Below, one piece after another: positions 51,672 to 60,779 of a stretch of DNA of 64,000 bases. Origin of the DNA: Bacillota bacterium (GTDB lineage Bacteria > Bacillota > Clostridia > Acetivibrionales > DSM-1351). Under the pieces are notes generated by a model, which was not told where the DNA came from, ran no database searches, and saw nothing but the letters and a program-made list of their open reading frames with translations. Location of the stretch: the NCBI GenBank assembly GCA_023439045.1, contig JAEXOY010000030.1, forward strand, positions 62,001 to 126,000. The letters are read 5' to 3'. Position 1 is the stretch's first letter. Every line of letters begins with the position of its first letter. A program made the translations under genes and the position numbers.

Positions 51672-53480
51672 ATGCCAAGTGAAAGACAGAAGTATATCAG
51701 AAATTTTTGCATTATTGCTCATATAGATCATGGCAAGTCTACACTCGCTGACCGTCTTATAGAACAGACAGGAGTTCTCACATCGCGTGAAATGCAGGAG
51801 CAGGTACTTGATAATATGGACCTTGAGAGAGAAAGAGGTATTACAATCAAGGCTCAGGCAGTTAGAATGGTTTATAAGGCAAAGGATGGACATGAATACA
51901 TTTATAATCTTATAGATACCCCTGGACATGTGGATTTTAATTACGAGGTATCAAGGAGCCTTGCTGCGTGCGAAGGAGCTATCCTCGTTGTTGATGCTGC
52001 CCAGGGAATAGAAGCACAGACACTTGCAAATGTTTATCTTGCTCTCGAACACAATCTCGAAATAATGCCTGTAATAAACAAAATTGACCTGCCAAGTGCG
52101 CAACCCGATGTGGTTAAAAAGGAAATCGAAGATGTAATTGGGCTAGAGGCTCATGGAGCTCCAATGATTTCAGCTAAAAATGGCCTAAATATTGAAGAGG
52201 TTCTTGAGAAGGTTATAGACATGATACCTTGTCCAGATGCTGATGAAAATGCCCCTTTGCGCGCATTGATTTTTGACTCTTTTTATGATAGCTATAAGGG
52301 CGTTATTGTTTATATGAGAGTCAAAGAAGGCACTGTCAAGGTGGGCGATACTATAAAAATGATGTACACCAAAAAGGAATTTTTGGTTACCGAGCTTGGT
52401 TATATGCGTCCAGGAGGGCTGGCACCAGCAGATGAGCTGAAAGCTGGCGATGTAGGGTACATTGCTGCCTCTATCAAGAATGTCAGAGACACCCGTGTGG
52501 GTGATACCATTACACTTGCAGAAAACCCTGCAAACGAGCCTCTACCAGGCTATAAAAAGGTTAATTCCATGGTTTTCTGCGGTATATATCCAGCAGATGG
52601 CTCTAAGTATGGAGATTTGAGAGATGCACTTGAAAAGCTACAGCTCAATGATGCTGCTCTTACCTTTGAGCCAGAATCCTCAGTAGCCTTGGGCTTTGGC
52701 TTCAGATGCGGATTTTTGGGCTTGCTGCATATGGAAATAATCCAGGAAAGACTGGAACGTGAATATAATTTCGACCTTGTTACTACAGCTCCAAGCGTTA
52801 TATATAAGATTACAACAACTGATGGTGTTACAAAGAATATAGACAATCCTACAAATCTTCCTCCAGTTACTGAAATAGATATAATGGAGGAGCCCATTGT
52901 AAAGGCTACAATTATGGTTCCGACTGAGTATGTAGGTAATATAATGGAGCTCTGTCAGGAGAGAAGAGGCCTATACAAGAACATGTCCTATATAGATGAT
53001 GGACGTGCAATACTGACCTATGAAATGCCGTTGAATGAGATAATTTATGACTTCTTTGATGCACTCAAATCCAGGACAAAGGGCTATGCTTCTTTTGACT
53101 ATGAGTTGATTGGCTACAAGGAATCAGACCTTGTAAAGCTGGATTTAATGCTAAATGGTGAAATAGTAGATGCTCTATCCTTTATTGTTCATAAGGATAA
53201 GGCGGCTACAAGAGGCAGAAGAATAGCAGAAAAGCTTAAGGAATCTATCCCAAGACAGATGTTTGAAATTCCAATACAGGCTTGTATTGGAGGCAAAATA
53301 ATTGCACGAGAAACTGTTAAGGCCTTTAGAAAGGACGTACTCGCAAAGTGCTACGGTGGAGACATTACCAGAAAGAGAAAGCTGCTTGAGAAGCAGAAGG
53401 AAGGTAAGAAACGTATGCGCCAGGTGGGCTCGGTAGAAGTTCCGCAAGAAGCTTTTATGAGTGTGTTGAAGCTTGACTAG
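51672..53480 (+). CDS. lepA: Elongation factor 4 (LepA)
   Basis: A 602-aa translational GTPase. G1 is AHIDHGKSTLADRL; the switch region contains DLERERGITIKAQ; G3 is DTPGHVDF and G4 NKIDLPSA. The LepA-specific C-terminal domain ends GKKRMRQVGSVEVPQEAFMS. The ATG at 51672 has GGAGGA 6 bp upstream; the in-frame TTG just before it is not needed. It precedes hemW, as in most Firmicutes. Confidence 0.97.
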   Translation: MPSERQKYIRNFCIIAHIDHGKSTLADRLIEQTGVLTSREMQEQVLDNMDLERERGITIKAQAVRMVYKAKDGHEYIYNLIDTPGHVDFNYEVSRSLAACEGAILVVDAAQGIEAQTLANVYLALEHNLEIMPVINKIDLPSAQPDVVKKEIEDVIGLEAHGAPMISAKNGLNIEEVLEKVIDMIPCPDADENAPLRALIFDSFYDSYKGVIVYMRVKEGTVKVGDTIKMMYTKKEFLVTELGYMRPGGLAPADELKAGDVGYIAASIKNVRDTRVGDTITLAENPANEPLPGYKKVNSMVFCGIYPADGSKYGDLRDALEKLQLNDAALTFEPESSVALGFGFRCGFLGLLHMEIIQERLEREYNFDLVTTAPSVIYKITTTDGVTKNIDNPTNLPPVTEIDIMEEPIVKATIMVPTEYVGNIMELCQERRGLYKNMSYIDDGRAILTYEMPLNEIIYDFFDALKSRTKGYASFDYELIGYKESDLVKLDLMLNGEIVDALSFIVHKDKAATRGRRIAEKLKESIPRQMFEIPIQACIGGKIIARETVKAFRKDVLAKCYGGDITRKRKLLEKQKEGKKRMRQVGSVEVPQEAFMSVLKLD

Positions 53481-53585
53481 TCAGGAAGATGAATATTGAT
53501 GAAATTTTATAATTCATTTGACAGATTAGTTCAATGCAAATTTGATAACTTATTTAACTTATAACAATATAAATCGGTGATTTAG

Positions 53586-54746
53586 ATGACAGATAACACT
53601 AACAAAAGTATTGGATTATATATTCATATACCGTTTTGCAACTCGAAGTGTAGCTATTGCGACTTCAATTCCTACGCTGGAAAGTTGCATTGGCAGGACA
53701 GATATTTTAAAGCTCTTGAAAAGGAGCTTTCTTTGTATGCAGAAAAATTAAATGCCATGTATGGACATAGCACCGTTGAGACTGTATTTGTGGGCGGCGG
53801 CACCCCGTCTGCCGTAAATGCAGAACACATTTATAACATACTAAACCAATGCAGACGGCAGTTTAATATAGGTGCCGCCGCAGAGCTTTCCATGGAAAGC
53901 AACCCTGGCACTCTGACCGCTGAAAAGCTGCACACATACAAGGAAGCAGGGATTACGCGTATCAGCATGGGGTTGCAGGCCGCACAGCCTCATTTGCTTA
54001 AGTTTTTAGGCAGAAGGCATACTGCTGAGCAATTTGCTGAAGGCGTACAGCTGGCTAAGCAAGCTGGTTTTACAAACCTGAATGGGGATGTGATTTTTGG
54101 CATTCCGGGTCAGACAATGCAAGATTGGAAGGAAACACTTGAATTGCTTGTAAGCCTAAAAGTTACGCACATATCTGCTTATAGCCTCAAAATAGAAGAG
54201 GGTACCTTGTTTGGAGATATGTATGAAAAGGGAACTCTTAAACCTGTTGAGGATGAGTTGGACCGTGAGATGTATCATTTTGCAATCAAATACCTAAAAG
54301 AGAATGGGCTAAATCACTACGAGCTTTCCAATTTTTCCGCACCTGGCTATGAATGTAAGCACAATCTAATTTATTGGCAGGAAAGAGAGTATATCGGGTT
54401 GGGAGCAGGAGCACATTCTTTCTTGAACAATAAGAGATTTTCAAATGAAGCTAAACTTGAAGAATATATTGAGTTGGTTGAAAAGGGACAGATTCCTGTG
54501 ATAGAGGATATTGAGGTTTCCAGAGAAGATGAAATGGCAGAGTACATGTTCCTTGGGCTTAGACTTATGAAGGGTGTAAGCGAGAAGGAGTTTGTAGATA
54601 GATTTGGTGTGAGCATGCTAGAAGTATATAAAGCTCAGATAGACAAATTAAACAAGGCCGGACTTGTAAGACTTGACGGTGAAACAGTAAAGCTTACTTC
54701 AAAAGGTCTCGACCTTGCAAATATCGTTTTCATGGAATTCGTATAA
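53586..54746 (+). CDS. hemW: HemW, heme chaperone-like radical SAM protein
   Basis: A 386-aa HemN-family protein lacking the N-terminal extension of true HemN. The cluster motif is IPFCNSKCSYCDFNSY (CX3CX2C), then FVGGGTPSAV and GDVIFGIPGQTMQDW. HemW proteins bind heme and insert it into cytochromes rather than oxidising coproporphyrinogen. The lepA-hemW order supports this assignment. GGTGATTTAG stands before the ATG. It ends 4 bp from the convergent MerR-like gene with no terminator between. Confidence 0.92.
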   Translation: MTDNTNKSIGLYIHIPFCNSKCSYCDFNSYAGKLHWQDRYFKALEKELSLYAEKLNAMYGHSTVETVFVGGGTPSAVNAEHIYNILNQCRRQFNIGAAAELSMESNPGTLTAEKLHTYKEAGITRISMGLQAAQPHLLKFLGRRHTAEQFAEGVQLAKQAGFTNLNGDVIFGIPGQTMQDWKETLELLVSLKVTHISAYSLKIEEGTLFGDMYEKGTLKPVEDELDREMYHFAIKYLKENGLNHYELSNFSAPGYECKHNLIYWQEREYIGLGAGAHSFLNNKRFSNEAKLEEYIELVEKGQIPVIEDIEVSREDEMAEYMFLGLRLMKGVSEKEFVDRFGVSMLEVYKAQIDKLNKAGLVRLDGETVKLTSKGLDLANIVFMEFV

Positions 54747-54750
54747 GTAT

Positions 54751-55344
54751 TTATTTACCAATTATACGTTTTAGTTTACTAGCAAAGGTATTGTTCTTCT
54801 TTTCTCTCCACATGGAAAGTGCTCTATCTACCTCTTGGAAGTGTCTATCTAACTTTAACTCTAGCTTTCTTGAGCTGTTTTCTACGCAAGCACCCAGTTC
54901 AAGCTTTGAACGGGTAATTTCCTTTGAAAAATATTCACGAGTTGCGCTGAACTCAGTTGAGACACTAGAATATAACTGATCCTTCATACCATTCAATGCT
55001 TCTAAGATAACTCCAAGCTCGTTTGAACTAAGTTGTGTACAGCCTTGTCCAACCACTGCTGGAAGCTGTTCCTCAGGAGTAATAAAGCCCATCGAGTTTG
55101 TTTCATTAATATAGCCTTCATTGGCAAGTATTTTTTTTATTGCTTTAATTTCAAGGCCTTCGTCGCGCATATTTTTTATCTGATACATTACATTTGCTAG
55201 CTCTGTAGTGTAATAACGCCTTCCTCTGTTATCCTTTGGAATGTTCAGATTAAATTCCTTCTCATAAAATCTTAATGCATGGTCTGTGACTTTGAGTGAT
55301 TCACTAAGTTCTGTAATTGAATATTTTTCCTTTAGTATCTCCAT
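54751..55344 (-). CDS. MerR-type DNA-binding protein with coiled-coil tail
   Basis: A 197-aa regulator. The N-terminal MerR-like winged helix (about 8-80) reads YSITELSESLKVTDHALRFY then NRGRRYYTTELANVMYQIKN. The rest is a predicted coiled coil (about 110-185) with a basic end, KLKRIIGK, instead of a metal- or drug-binding domain. AGGAGG-like GGGAGG precedes the ATG. Such MerR-like coiled-coil proteins can act in chromosome organisation (RacA-like) as well as in transcription, so both are possible. Confidence 0.75.
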   Translation of the reverse strand: MEILKEKYSITELSESLKVTDHALRFYEKEFNLNIPKDNRGRRYYTTELANVMYQIKNMRDEGLEIKAIKKILANEGYINETNSMGFITPEEQLPAVVGQGCTQLSSNELGVILEALNGMKDQLYSSVSTEFSATREYFSKEITRSKLELGACVENSSRKLELKLDRHFQEVDRALSMWREKKNNTFASKLKRIIGK

Positions 55345-55418
55345 TTGCTAATACCTCCCAAAAAATTATCTTTGCTCTAAGTTGATATTAGCATGATTGT
55401 AAAAATGTGTAAAATAAC

Positions 55419-56324
55419 TTACAAATCTTTTGATAATATTTCCAAAAGTATTTTTATGTCGTCAGGACATGGGGCTATGAATTCTAAGCCCTTCCGTGTT
55501 ATCGGGTGAATAATTCTTGTAATATTAGAATGCAACGCTTGGCGGGAAATGAATGTATCACAGATATCCGAATATAATGTATCACCAAAAAGAGGGTGAC
55601 CTATTGCTTTGGAATGTACTCGAATCTGATGAGTTCTACCTGTTTCCAGTTTAAATTTCAGCATTGCTGCATTGTGGATAGAAAATGTCTTTTCCACCTC
55701 GAAATGAGTTATTGCTCTGGCTCCAGTGCTTGAAATATGCCTTTCCATGATACTTCCAGGCTTTCTGTCAATAGGAAGATCAATTGTACCGCTCTTTCCT
55801 TTAGGAATACCGTGAACAACGCCTATATAGTGCTTTTCAAAATGTCCCTGCTGCATTTGTTGAATAAGCATTTCTTGCGCATATTGATTTTTTGCAAATA
55901 TAATCACTCCGGAGGTGTCTCTGTCAAGTCTACTGACGGGGCGCACCTTCTTTATTATACCTTGTTTTTTGAGATAGTGAACAATGCCATTTGCTATAGT
56001 ACCATCCGGATGATATACAGTTGGGTGGACAACAATACCCGGTTGCTTATTTAATACAAGCAGGCAATCATCTTCAAAAATTATATTAAGTGGAATGTCC
56101 TGGGGAATTATATCTTCGTTTTCTTCTTCAAGTTCTAGGTGTACACTAACTAAGTCGCCCTCATTAACCTTTTCGATTACCTTTACCGAAATGCCATTTT
56201 TATAGATTTTGTTTTGTGCTTTAAGTTTGTTGAGAAGCCTTGTAGAAATATTCATACTGCTTTTTAGGACATACTTCAACAATCTTCCATCGTCATCCTT
56301 ACATACTATATATTCAATTAGCAT
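55419..56324 (-). CDS. RluA-family pseudouridine synthase
   Basis: A 301-aa pseudouridine synthase. An S4-like N-terminal domain (about 15-75) is followed by the catalytic domain with VSRLDRDTSGVIIFAKN, where Asp is the nucleophile, and LETGRTHQIRVHSKAIGHPL. The target is 23S rRNA or tRNA uridine; which one cannot be told. GGGAG precedes the ATG. It is transcribed alone, with a 22-bp tandem repeat immediately upstream of its start. Confidence 0.9.
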   Translation of the reverse strand: MLIEYIVCKDDDGRLLKYVLKSSMNISTRLLNKLKAQNKIYKNGISVKVIEKVNEGDLVSVHLELEEENEDIIPQDIPLNIIFEDDCLLVLNKQPGIVVHPTVYHPDGTIANGIVHYLKKQGIIKKVRPVSRLDRDTSGVIIFAKNQYAQEMLIQQMQQGHFEKHYIGVVHGIPKGKSGTIDLPIDRKPGSIMERHISSTGARAITHFEVEKTFSIHNAAMLKFKLETGRTHQIRVHSKAIGHPLFGDTLYSDICDTFISRQALHSNITRIIHPITRKGLEFIAPCPDDIKILLEILSKDL

Positions 56325-56354
56325 TAGATTCTCCCGTTGTGTTTACCTGCAATG

Positions 56355-56440
56355 CTGTATATTTAGCAGAGCATGCATTATATTTTAGCAGAGCATGCAT
56401 TATATTTTAACAGAGCATGCATTATATTTTAGCAGAGCAG
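56355..56440. repeat. 22-bp tandem repeat, nearly four copies
   Basis: Unit ATTATATTTTAGCAGAGCAT plus GC, with copies ending at 56376, 56398, 56420 and 56440 and only single changes. Each of the first three ends in the palindrome GCATGC. It lies 30 bp upstream of the RluA-family gene, in the region that should hold its promoter. Confidence 0.85.
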
Positions 56441-56580
56441 TAAAAAAAATATCCGACAAAAACTGCTTTTCCTAACTATTCTCTATACATTTATTATAAC
56501 TCATTTTAAAAATAAGTTGAAATAAAGGTTTAAGGTGCGTTACAATTTTACTAGATGATATATTTATAACAAAGATGTTA

Positions 56581-56637
56581 AAGCTTTTGCAATGAGAATA
56601 TGTTAGAGTTTTTGTAAAATGAAAAATGCAAAAGCTT
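56581..56637. repeat. Inverted repeat upstream of the methionine gamma-lyase-like gene
   Basis: AAGCTTTTGC 56581-56590 and GCAAAAGCTT 56628-56637, separated by 37 bases. Possible operator or leader structure. Other parts of the 369-bp spacer 56325-56693 outside this and the tandem repeat show nothing recognisable. Confidence 0.45.
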
Positions 56638-56693
56638 CTTGCAGAGGGAAAGATGTTTAAGTTTCTTACTAATGAAAGAAAGAGGATTTCTTG

Positions 56694-57977
56694 ATGAAAC
56701 AAGCTACAAGAGAATATATAAAGCAGAACTTCGGTGTAAGTGATAAGGTTATTGAGCTTGCCATGCAGGCTGAAAAACAAGCAGAACAAGTATTTCAAAA
56801 AATAGATGACACCAAGGAATTTAATCAGTACAAGGTCATCAAGGCAATGCAGGATAATAGGTTGAGTGATTCTCACTTTAATGGAACTACCGGTTATGGA
56901 TATGATGACAGGGGCAGAGAGGTTCTCGATAGCGTTTACGCCCAAGTTTTTAAGGCTGAGGATGCTTTGGTGAGACACCACATTGTTTCTGGGACACAGG
57001 CGCTTTCTCTATGTTTATTCGGTATATTGAGACCGGGAGACAGAGTAACTGCAGTTACAGGGAAACCATATGATACACTTGAAGAAGTAATTGGTATCAG
57101 GGGAGAGAATTGCGGCTCTTTGAAGGAGTTCGGAGTTGTTTATGAACAGGTGGATTTGCTTGCGGATGGGAAGCCGGATTTAGTGGGTATTAAGCAGGCA
57201 GTCGCAAAGAAGACCAAGTTAGTTATGGTTCAGCGTTCTAGAGGCTATTCATGGAGGGACGCACTCACCATATCTGATATTGAAGGTATAGTTAAAGCAG
57301 TTAGAGAAGTAAATAGTGAAGCTATAATTATGGTAGATAACTGCTATGGTGAGTTTGTTGAAGAAAGAGAACCATTAGAAGTTGGTGCAGACATTATCGC
57401 GGGCTCACTTATAAAGAATCCGGGCGGAGGACTGGCTTTGACGGGTGGATATATTGCCGGTAAAGCAAGTCTTGTTGAACAGGCTGCCTATAGGTTGACT
57501 TCACCAGGCCTGGGTAAGGAAGTGGGGGCTTCCCTCGGAAATAACAGACTTATGTTCCAAGGACTATTTATGGCTCCTCATGTGGTAGCAGAAAGCATAA
57601 AGGGAGCTGTGTTCTGTGCAGCACTTATGCAATCATTAGGCTATGAGACATTACCTGCAATAGATGCAAAGAGAAGTGATATTATTCAGGCAGTGAAGTT
57701 TAATAATCCCGAAAGTTTGATAGCTTTCTGTCAGGGCATTCAAAAGGGGTCACCTGTAGACGCTTATGTTACACCCCAGCCATGGGATATGCCGGGATAC
57801 GATTCCCAGGTAATTATGGCAGCAGGTGCTTTTGTACAAGGTTCATCTATAGAATTAAGTGCGGACGCTCCAATAAAGCCTCCCTATATTGCATACATGC
57901 AGGGTGGCTTGGTGTATGAGCACGTTAAACTAGGCAATATGATAGCAGTTCAAAAACTTTTGGATAACAAGGCGTAA
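56694..57977 (+). CDS. Methionine gamma-lyase-like PLP enzyme (aluminium-resistance family)
   Basis: A 427-aa fold-type I PLP protein of the methionine gamma-lyase / aluminium-resistance family. FNGTTGYGYDDRGREVLDSV and HHIVSGTQALSL are family-specific; VDNCYGEFVE holds the PLP-binding Asp and AGSLIKNPGGGL the PLP-lysine. Real enzymatic function is uncertain: homologues are often found beside hfq, miaB or glnR in Firmicutes. The ATG at 56694 has AGAGGA 7 bp upstream. Starts a rightward series of genes that continues into the cell-division cluster. Confidence 0.88.
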   Translation: MKQATREYIKQNFGVSDKVIELAMQAEKQAEQVFQKIDDTKEFNQYKVIKAMQDNRLSDSHFNGTTGYGYDDRGREVLDSVYAQVFKAEDALVRHHIVSGTQALSLCLFGILRPGDRVTAVTGKPYDTLEEVIGIRGENCGSLKEFGVVYEQVDLLADGKPDLVGIKQAVAKKTKLVMVQRSRGYSWRDALTISDIEGIVKAVREVNSEAIIMVDNCYGEFVEEREPLEVGADIIAGSLIKNPGGGLALTGGYIAGKASLVEQAAYRLTSPGLGKEVGASLGNNRLMFQGLFMAPHVVAESIKGAVFCAALMQSLGYETLPAIDAKRSDIIQAVKFNNPESLIAFCQGIQKGSPVDAYVTPQPWDMPGYDSQVIMAAGAFVQGSSIELSADAPIKPPYIAYMQGGLVYEHVKLGNMIAVQKLLDNKA

Positions 57978-58003
57978 ATATAAAAGCTGGAGGCATACAA
58001 AAG

Positions 58004-59257
58004 ATGAAGGGGTCATTTAAGAGGCAAGGCTTTAAAATTGGAACGCTTATAGTAATGGTATTTCTTCTGATATACTTGCCATCACTGTTGTTTATAATGT
58101 ATAACAATGGCATAGATACTGATATTCTCAGAATTGGAAGGATTGAAGATGTTGTTAATGTAGACGGTGTATTTGTACGCAATGAGCAAGTTATTATTTC
58201 TCCCGATAGTGGCAATTGTATTTTGGACGCCAGTGAAGGGGAAAAGGTACCTGCTTTTTCTAAAATAGCTACAGTGGTAAAGAATGTTCCGATATCCACT
58301 TATGAGGAGCTAAAGAAGAAAGAGCTTGAGATTGAAAAGGCGGAAACTGCTAGGGCAAATAATATTAATGTTTTTTCTAGTGACATTCAAAAGCTTGATA
58401 ATGAAATAATATCTGAAGTCAAACAGCTATCCAAGCAGACAGACAGAGGAAGCCTTGTAAATAGCTACAGTACAATAAACACCATAGACAGCATATCATA
58501 TAGAAAGTCGGATATTTTTGGAAGCAACAGTAAGTCGGAAGGATATATTACTCAGCTTAAGAATGAGAGGGCAAAGCTGCAAAGCCAGCTTAACAGCAAT
58601 ATTAGCGAAATAGTAACCAAGTATTCTGGGCTGGTTTCATATGCAATTGATGGATACGAAAGCTTGCTTACCCCTGACTTTATTAGAAACGCTACGGTGG
58701 CTGACCTTGAGAAAATTGAAGCTCGTAATACCAATAGGGATTATCAGATTACTGAAGCAAAAAAAGGACAGCCTATAGCAAAGATTATTAAAGACCTTGA
58801 GAATTATATCATGTGCACAGTGGACGAAAAGCTGGCAAATCAGCTTATGGTTGATGACAGTGTTACATTGAGGATAAATGATAACGGTGAAAATATCAAG
58901 GCATCAGTTTTCTTTAGCTCCAATGTCATGGAGGGGAAAAGAGTAGTTGCTTTTAAATATGATAATGGGCTAAACGAAACAGTAGGGTTGAGGAAAGCCA
59001 ATATTGACTTGGTTAAATCAAGTTATGAGGGGATGAAGGTTCCATATAGCAGTTTAAAAAATATTGATATGGAAAACAAAACAGCTGAAATCGTTTTGGT
59101 TAAAAACACCAGTGCTGTAACAAGGAAGGTTAGTATTATTGGTGCTAATAGTGAAGCAGTAATAATTGACAGCATTCCGGGTGAAAATACAATTGCATTG
59201 TACAATACATATGTATTAAACCCCAAAAATATACAAGAAGGGCAGAGGATAAATTGA
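58004..59257 (+). CDS. HlyD-family membrane-fusion-like protein
   Basis: A 417-aa protein with one N-terminal helix (about 14-36), a lipoyl/barrel-sandwich-like half (VNVDGVFVRNEQVII then GEKVPAFSKIATV), a long coiled-coil section (about 95-230), and a C-terminal beta-barrel part ending NTYVLNPKNIQEGQ. No transporter gene adjoins it. Instead it heads the yggS-sepF-yggT-ylmH-divIVA cluster, as in many clostridia, so a role at the envelope or septum is likely. Its stop overlaps the next start (TTGA). Confidence 0.8.
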   Translation: MKGSFKRQGFKIGTLIVMVFLLIYLPSLLFIMYNNGIDTDILRIGRIEDVVNVDGVFVRNEQVIISPDSGNCILDASEGEKVPAFSKIATVVKNVPISTYEELKKKELEIEKAETARANNINVFSSDIQKLDNEIISEVKQLSKQTDRGSLVNSYSTINTIDSISYRKSDIFGSNSKSEGYITQLKNERAKLQSQLNSNISEIVTKYSGLVSYAIDGYESLLTPDFIRNATVADLEKIEARNTNRDYQITEAKKGQPIAKIIKDLENYIMCTVDEKLANQLMVDDSVTLRINDNGENIKASVFFSSNVMEGKRVVAFKYDNGLNETVGLRKANIDLVKSSYEGMKVPYSSLKNIDMENKTAEIVLVKNTSAVTRKVSIIGANSEAVIIDSIPGENTIALYNTYVLNPKNIQEGQRIN

Positions 59258-59955
59258 CTAGACAAGAAATTGCTCAAAATATTGATGAAATAAAAAAAAG
59301 AATAGAGATTGCTTCAAAAAAGTCTGAAAGGAACCCGGACGACATTACTCTTATTGCTGTATCGAAGACGGTAGATTCCAGTATTGTAAGATTGGCTTAC
59401 GACCATGGAATAAGAGACTTTGGAGAAAACAAGGTTCAGGAGATAATGAATAAATATGATAAGCTGCCGGAGGATACAAGGTGGCATCTTATTGGGCATC
59501 TCCAGACAAATAAGGTTAAATATATTATTGATAAGGTAGTAATGATCCATTCTGTTGATAGCTATTCCCTCATTAATGAAATAGAGTCAAGAGCTGCAAA
59601 GTGCAATAAAGTCATGGATATATTGCTACAGGTGAATGTTTCAGGTGAAGAAACTAAGTTTGGAGTTTCGCCTGATGAAGTACTTGATTATGTACGATAT
59701 ATTTCCCAAAAGTCGCATATTTGTTTGCGAGGATTAATGACAATAGCTCAATATGCTAGAAATGCTGAGGAAACAAGGCCTATCTTTGCTAAACTAAGTG
59801 AGATTTATATTGACATAAAGAAGGAAAGATTGGATAATATAAATATGGATTATCTTTCCATGGGTATGAGCAACGATTTCGAGGTAGCGATTGAAGAAGG
59901 AGCTAACTTGATAAGAGTTGGTACAAGTATTTTTGGAGAGAGGCACTATTTTTAA
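59254..59955 (+). CDS. YggS/YlmE-family PLP-binding protein
   Basis: A 233-aa PLP homeostasis protein with an alanine-racemase-like barrel but no known catalysis. The PLP-lysine is in LIAVSKTVDSS, and GENKVQEIMNK, WHLIGHLQTNKVKYI, and SMGMSNDFEVAIEEGANLIR are conserved. The TTG start at 59254 has AGAGGA 5 bp upstream and overlaps the stop of the upstream gene. It corresponds to ylmE in Bacillus, where it also precedes sepF. Confidence 0.93.
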   Translation: MTRQEIAQNIDEIKKRIEIASKKSERNPDDITLIAVSKTVDSSIVRLAYDHGIRDFGENKVQEIMNKYDKLPEDTRWHLIGHLQTNKVKYIIDKVVMIHSVDSYSLINEIESRAAKCNKVMDILLQVNVSGEETKFGVSPDEVLDYVRYISQKSHICLRGLMTIAQYARNAEETRPIFAKLSEIYIDIKKERLDNINMDYLSMGMSNDFEVAIEEGANLIRVGTSIFGERHYF

Positions 59956-60014
59956 GTTAGCAATATACTTTAGATAAAATTTTTAAATTTACTAATGAGT
60001 AGGGGGAATTAAAT

Positions 60015-60482
60015 ATGTCAGGTCTTTTAAACAAGGTTTTTAATTTTGTTGGTTGGGAAGCAGTAGAAGAGGAAGAAGAATTCGAAAATACTGTGGACAA
60101 TAATGACAGAAATGAAATTAAAAACGATTCTATTCAAACTTCATTTTTAAGCTCCAGAAGGAAAGATAACGGAAAAGTAGTGAATATCCATTCTCAGAGC
60201 CAGTTTAGAATGGTAGTTTCTCAGCCCGAAAGCTTTGATGACGCTCAAGAAATTTGTGATCATCTCAAGAGCCAGAAGCCTGTTGTCATTAACCTTGAAA
60301 GCGTTGAAAAACAGGATGCTCAGAGAATTATTGATTTCTTAAGTGGATCAGTCTATGCTATGGATGGTAGCATTCAAAAAGTCTCCAGTGATATATTTGT
60401 AATTGCACCAAATAATGTTGATGTAAGTGGAGATTTAAAGGCAGAGCTGAGAAATAAAACAGTTTTTCCATGGGCTAAATAA
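60015..60482 (+). CDS. sepF: Cell division protein SepF
   Basis: A 155-aa FtsZ-anchoring protein. An N-terminal amphipathic membrane-binding helix (MSGLLNKVFNFVGWEA), an acidic and disordered linker (about 18-55), and the C-terminal SepF domain (about 65-150) with KSQKPVVINLESVEKQDAQR and IIDFLSGSVYAMDGSI. The length is typical. GGGGGAATT precedes the ATG. Works with FtsA/FtsZ at the septum and is encoded with yggT, ylmH and divIVA. Confidence 0.93.
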   Translation: MSGLLNKVFNFVGWEAVEEEEEFENTVDNNDRNEIKNDSIQTSFLSSRRKDNGKVVNIHSQSQFRMVVSQPESFDDAQEICDHLKSQKPVVINLESVEKQDAQRIIDFLSGSVYAMDGSIQKVSSDIFVIAPNNVDVSGDLKAELRNKTVFPWAK

Positions 60483-60503
60483 TTTTTACCTTGGGGGTTA
60501 AAG

Positions 60504-60779
60504 ATGGGCGCAGTGTATACAGCATTAAATTTTGTTCTTTTAATTTTTCAATTCGCACTAATTGCACGCGTTTTATTATCATGGCTTCCAACCATAAATG
60601 GTAGAATTGTTGATCTATTGTATTCAATAACCGAGCCAATTTTAGGGCCCATCAGAAGTTTACTTAGTAGGTCTAGCTTTTTTGGAAATTCCATGTTTGA
60701 CTTTTCTCCTATAGTAGCATTTTTACTTATATCGGTGATAAGGAATTTCCTGGGCAGGATTTTGTTTGTTTTATTATGA
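60504..60779 (+). CDS. YggT-family membrane protein
   Basis: A 91-aa protein with two helices (about 5-27 and 66-90) and the conserved ALIARVLLSWLP and SITEPILGPIRSLL between them. YggT/YlmG members take part in envelope or septum organisation; the exact role is unknown. GGGGGTT precedes the ATG. Its stop overlaps the ylmH start (ATGA). Confidence 0.9.
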   Translation: MGAVYTALNFVLLIFQFALIARVLLSWLPTINGRIVDLLYSITEPILGPIRSLLSRSSFFGNSMFDFSPIVAFLLISVIRNFLGRILFVLL

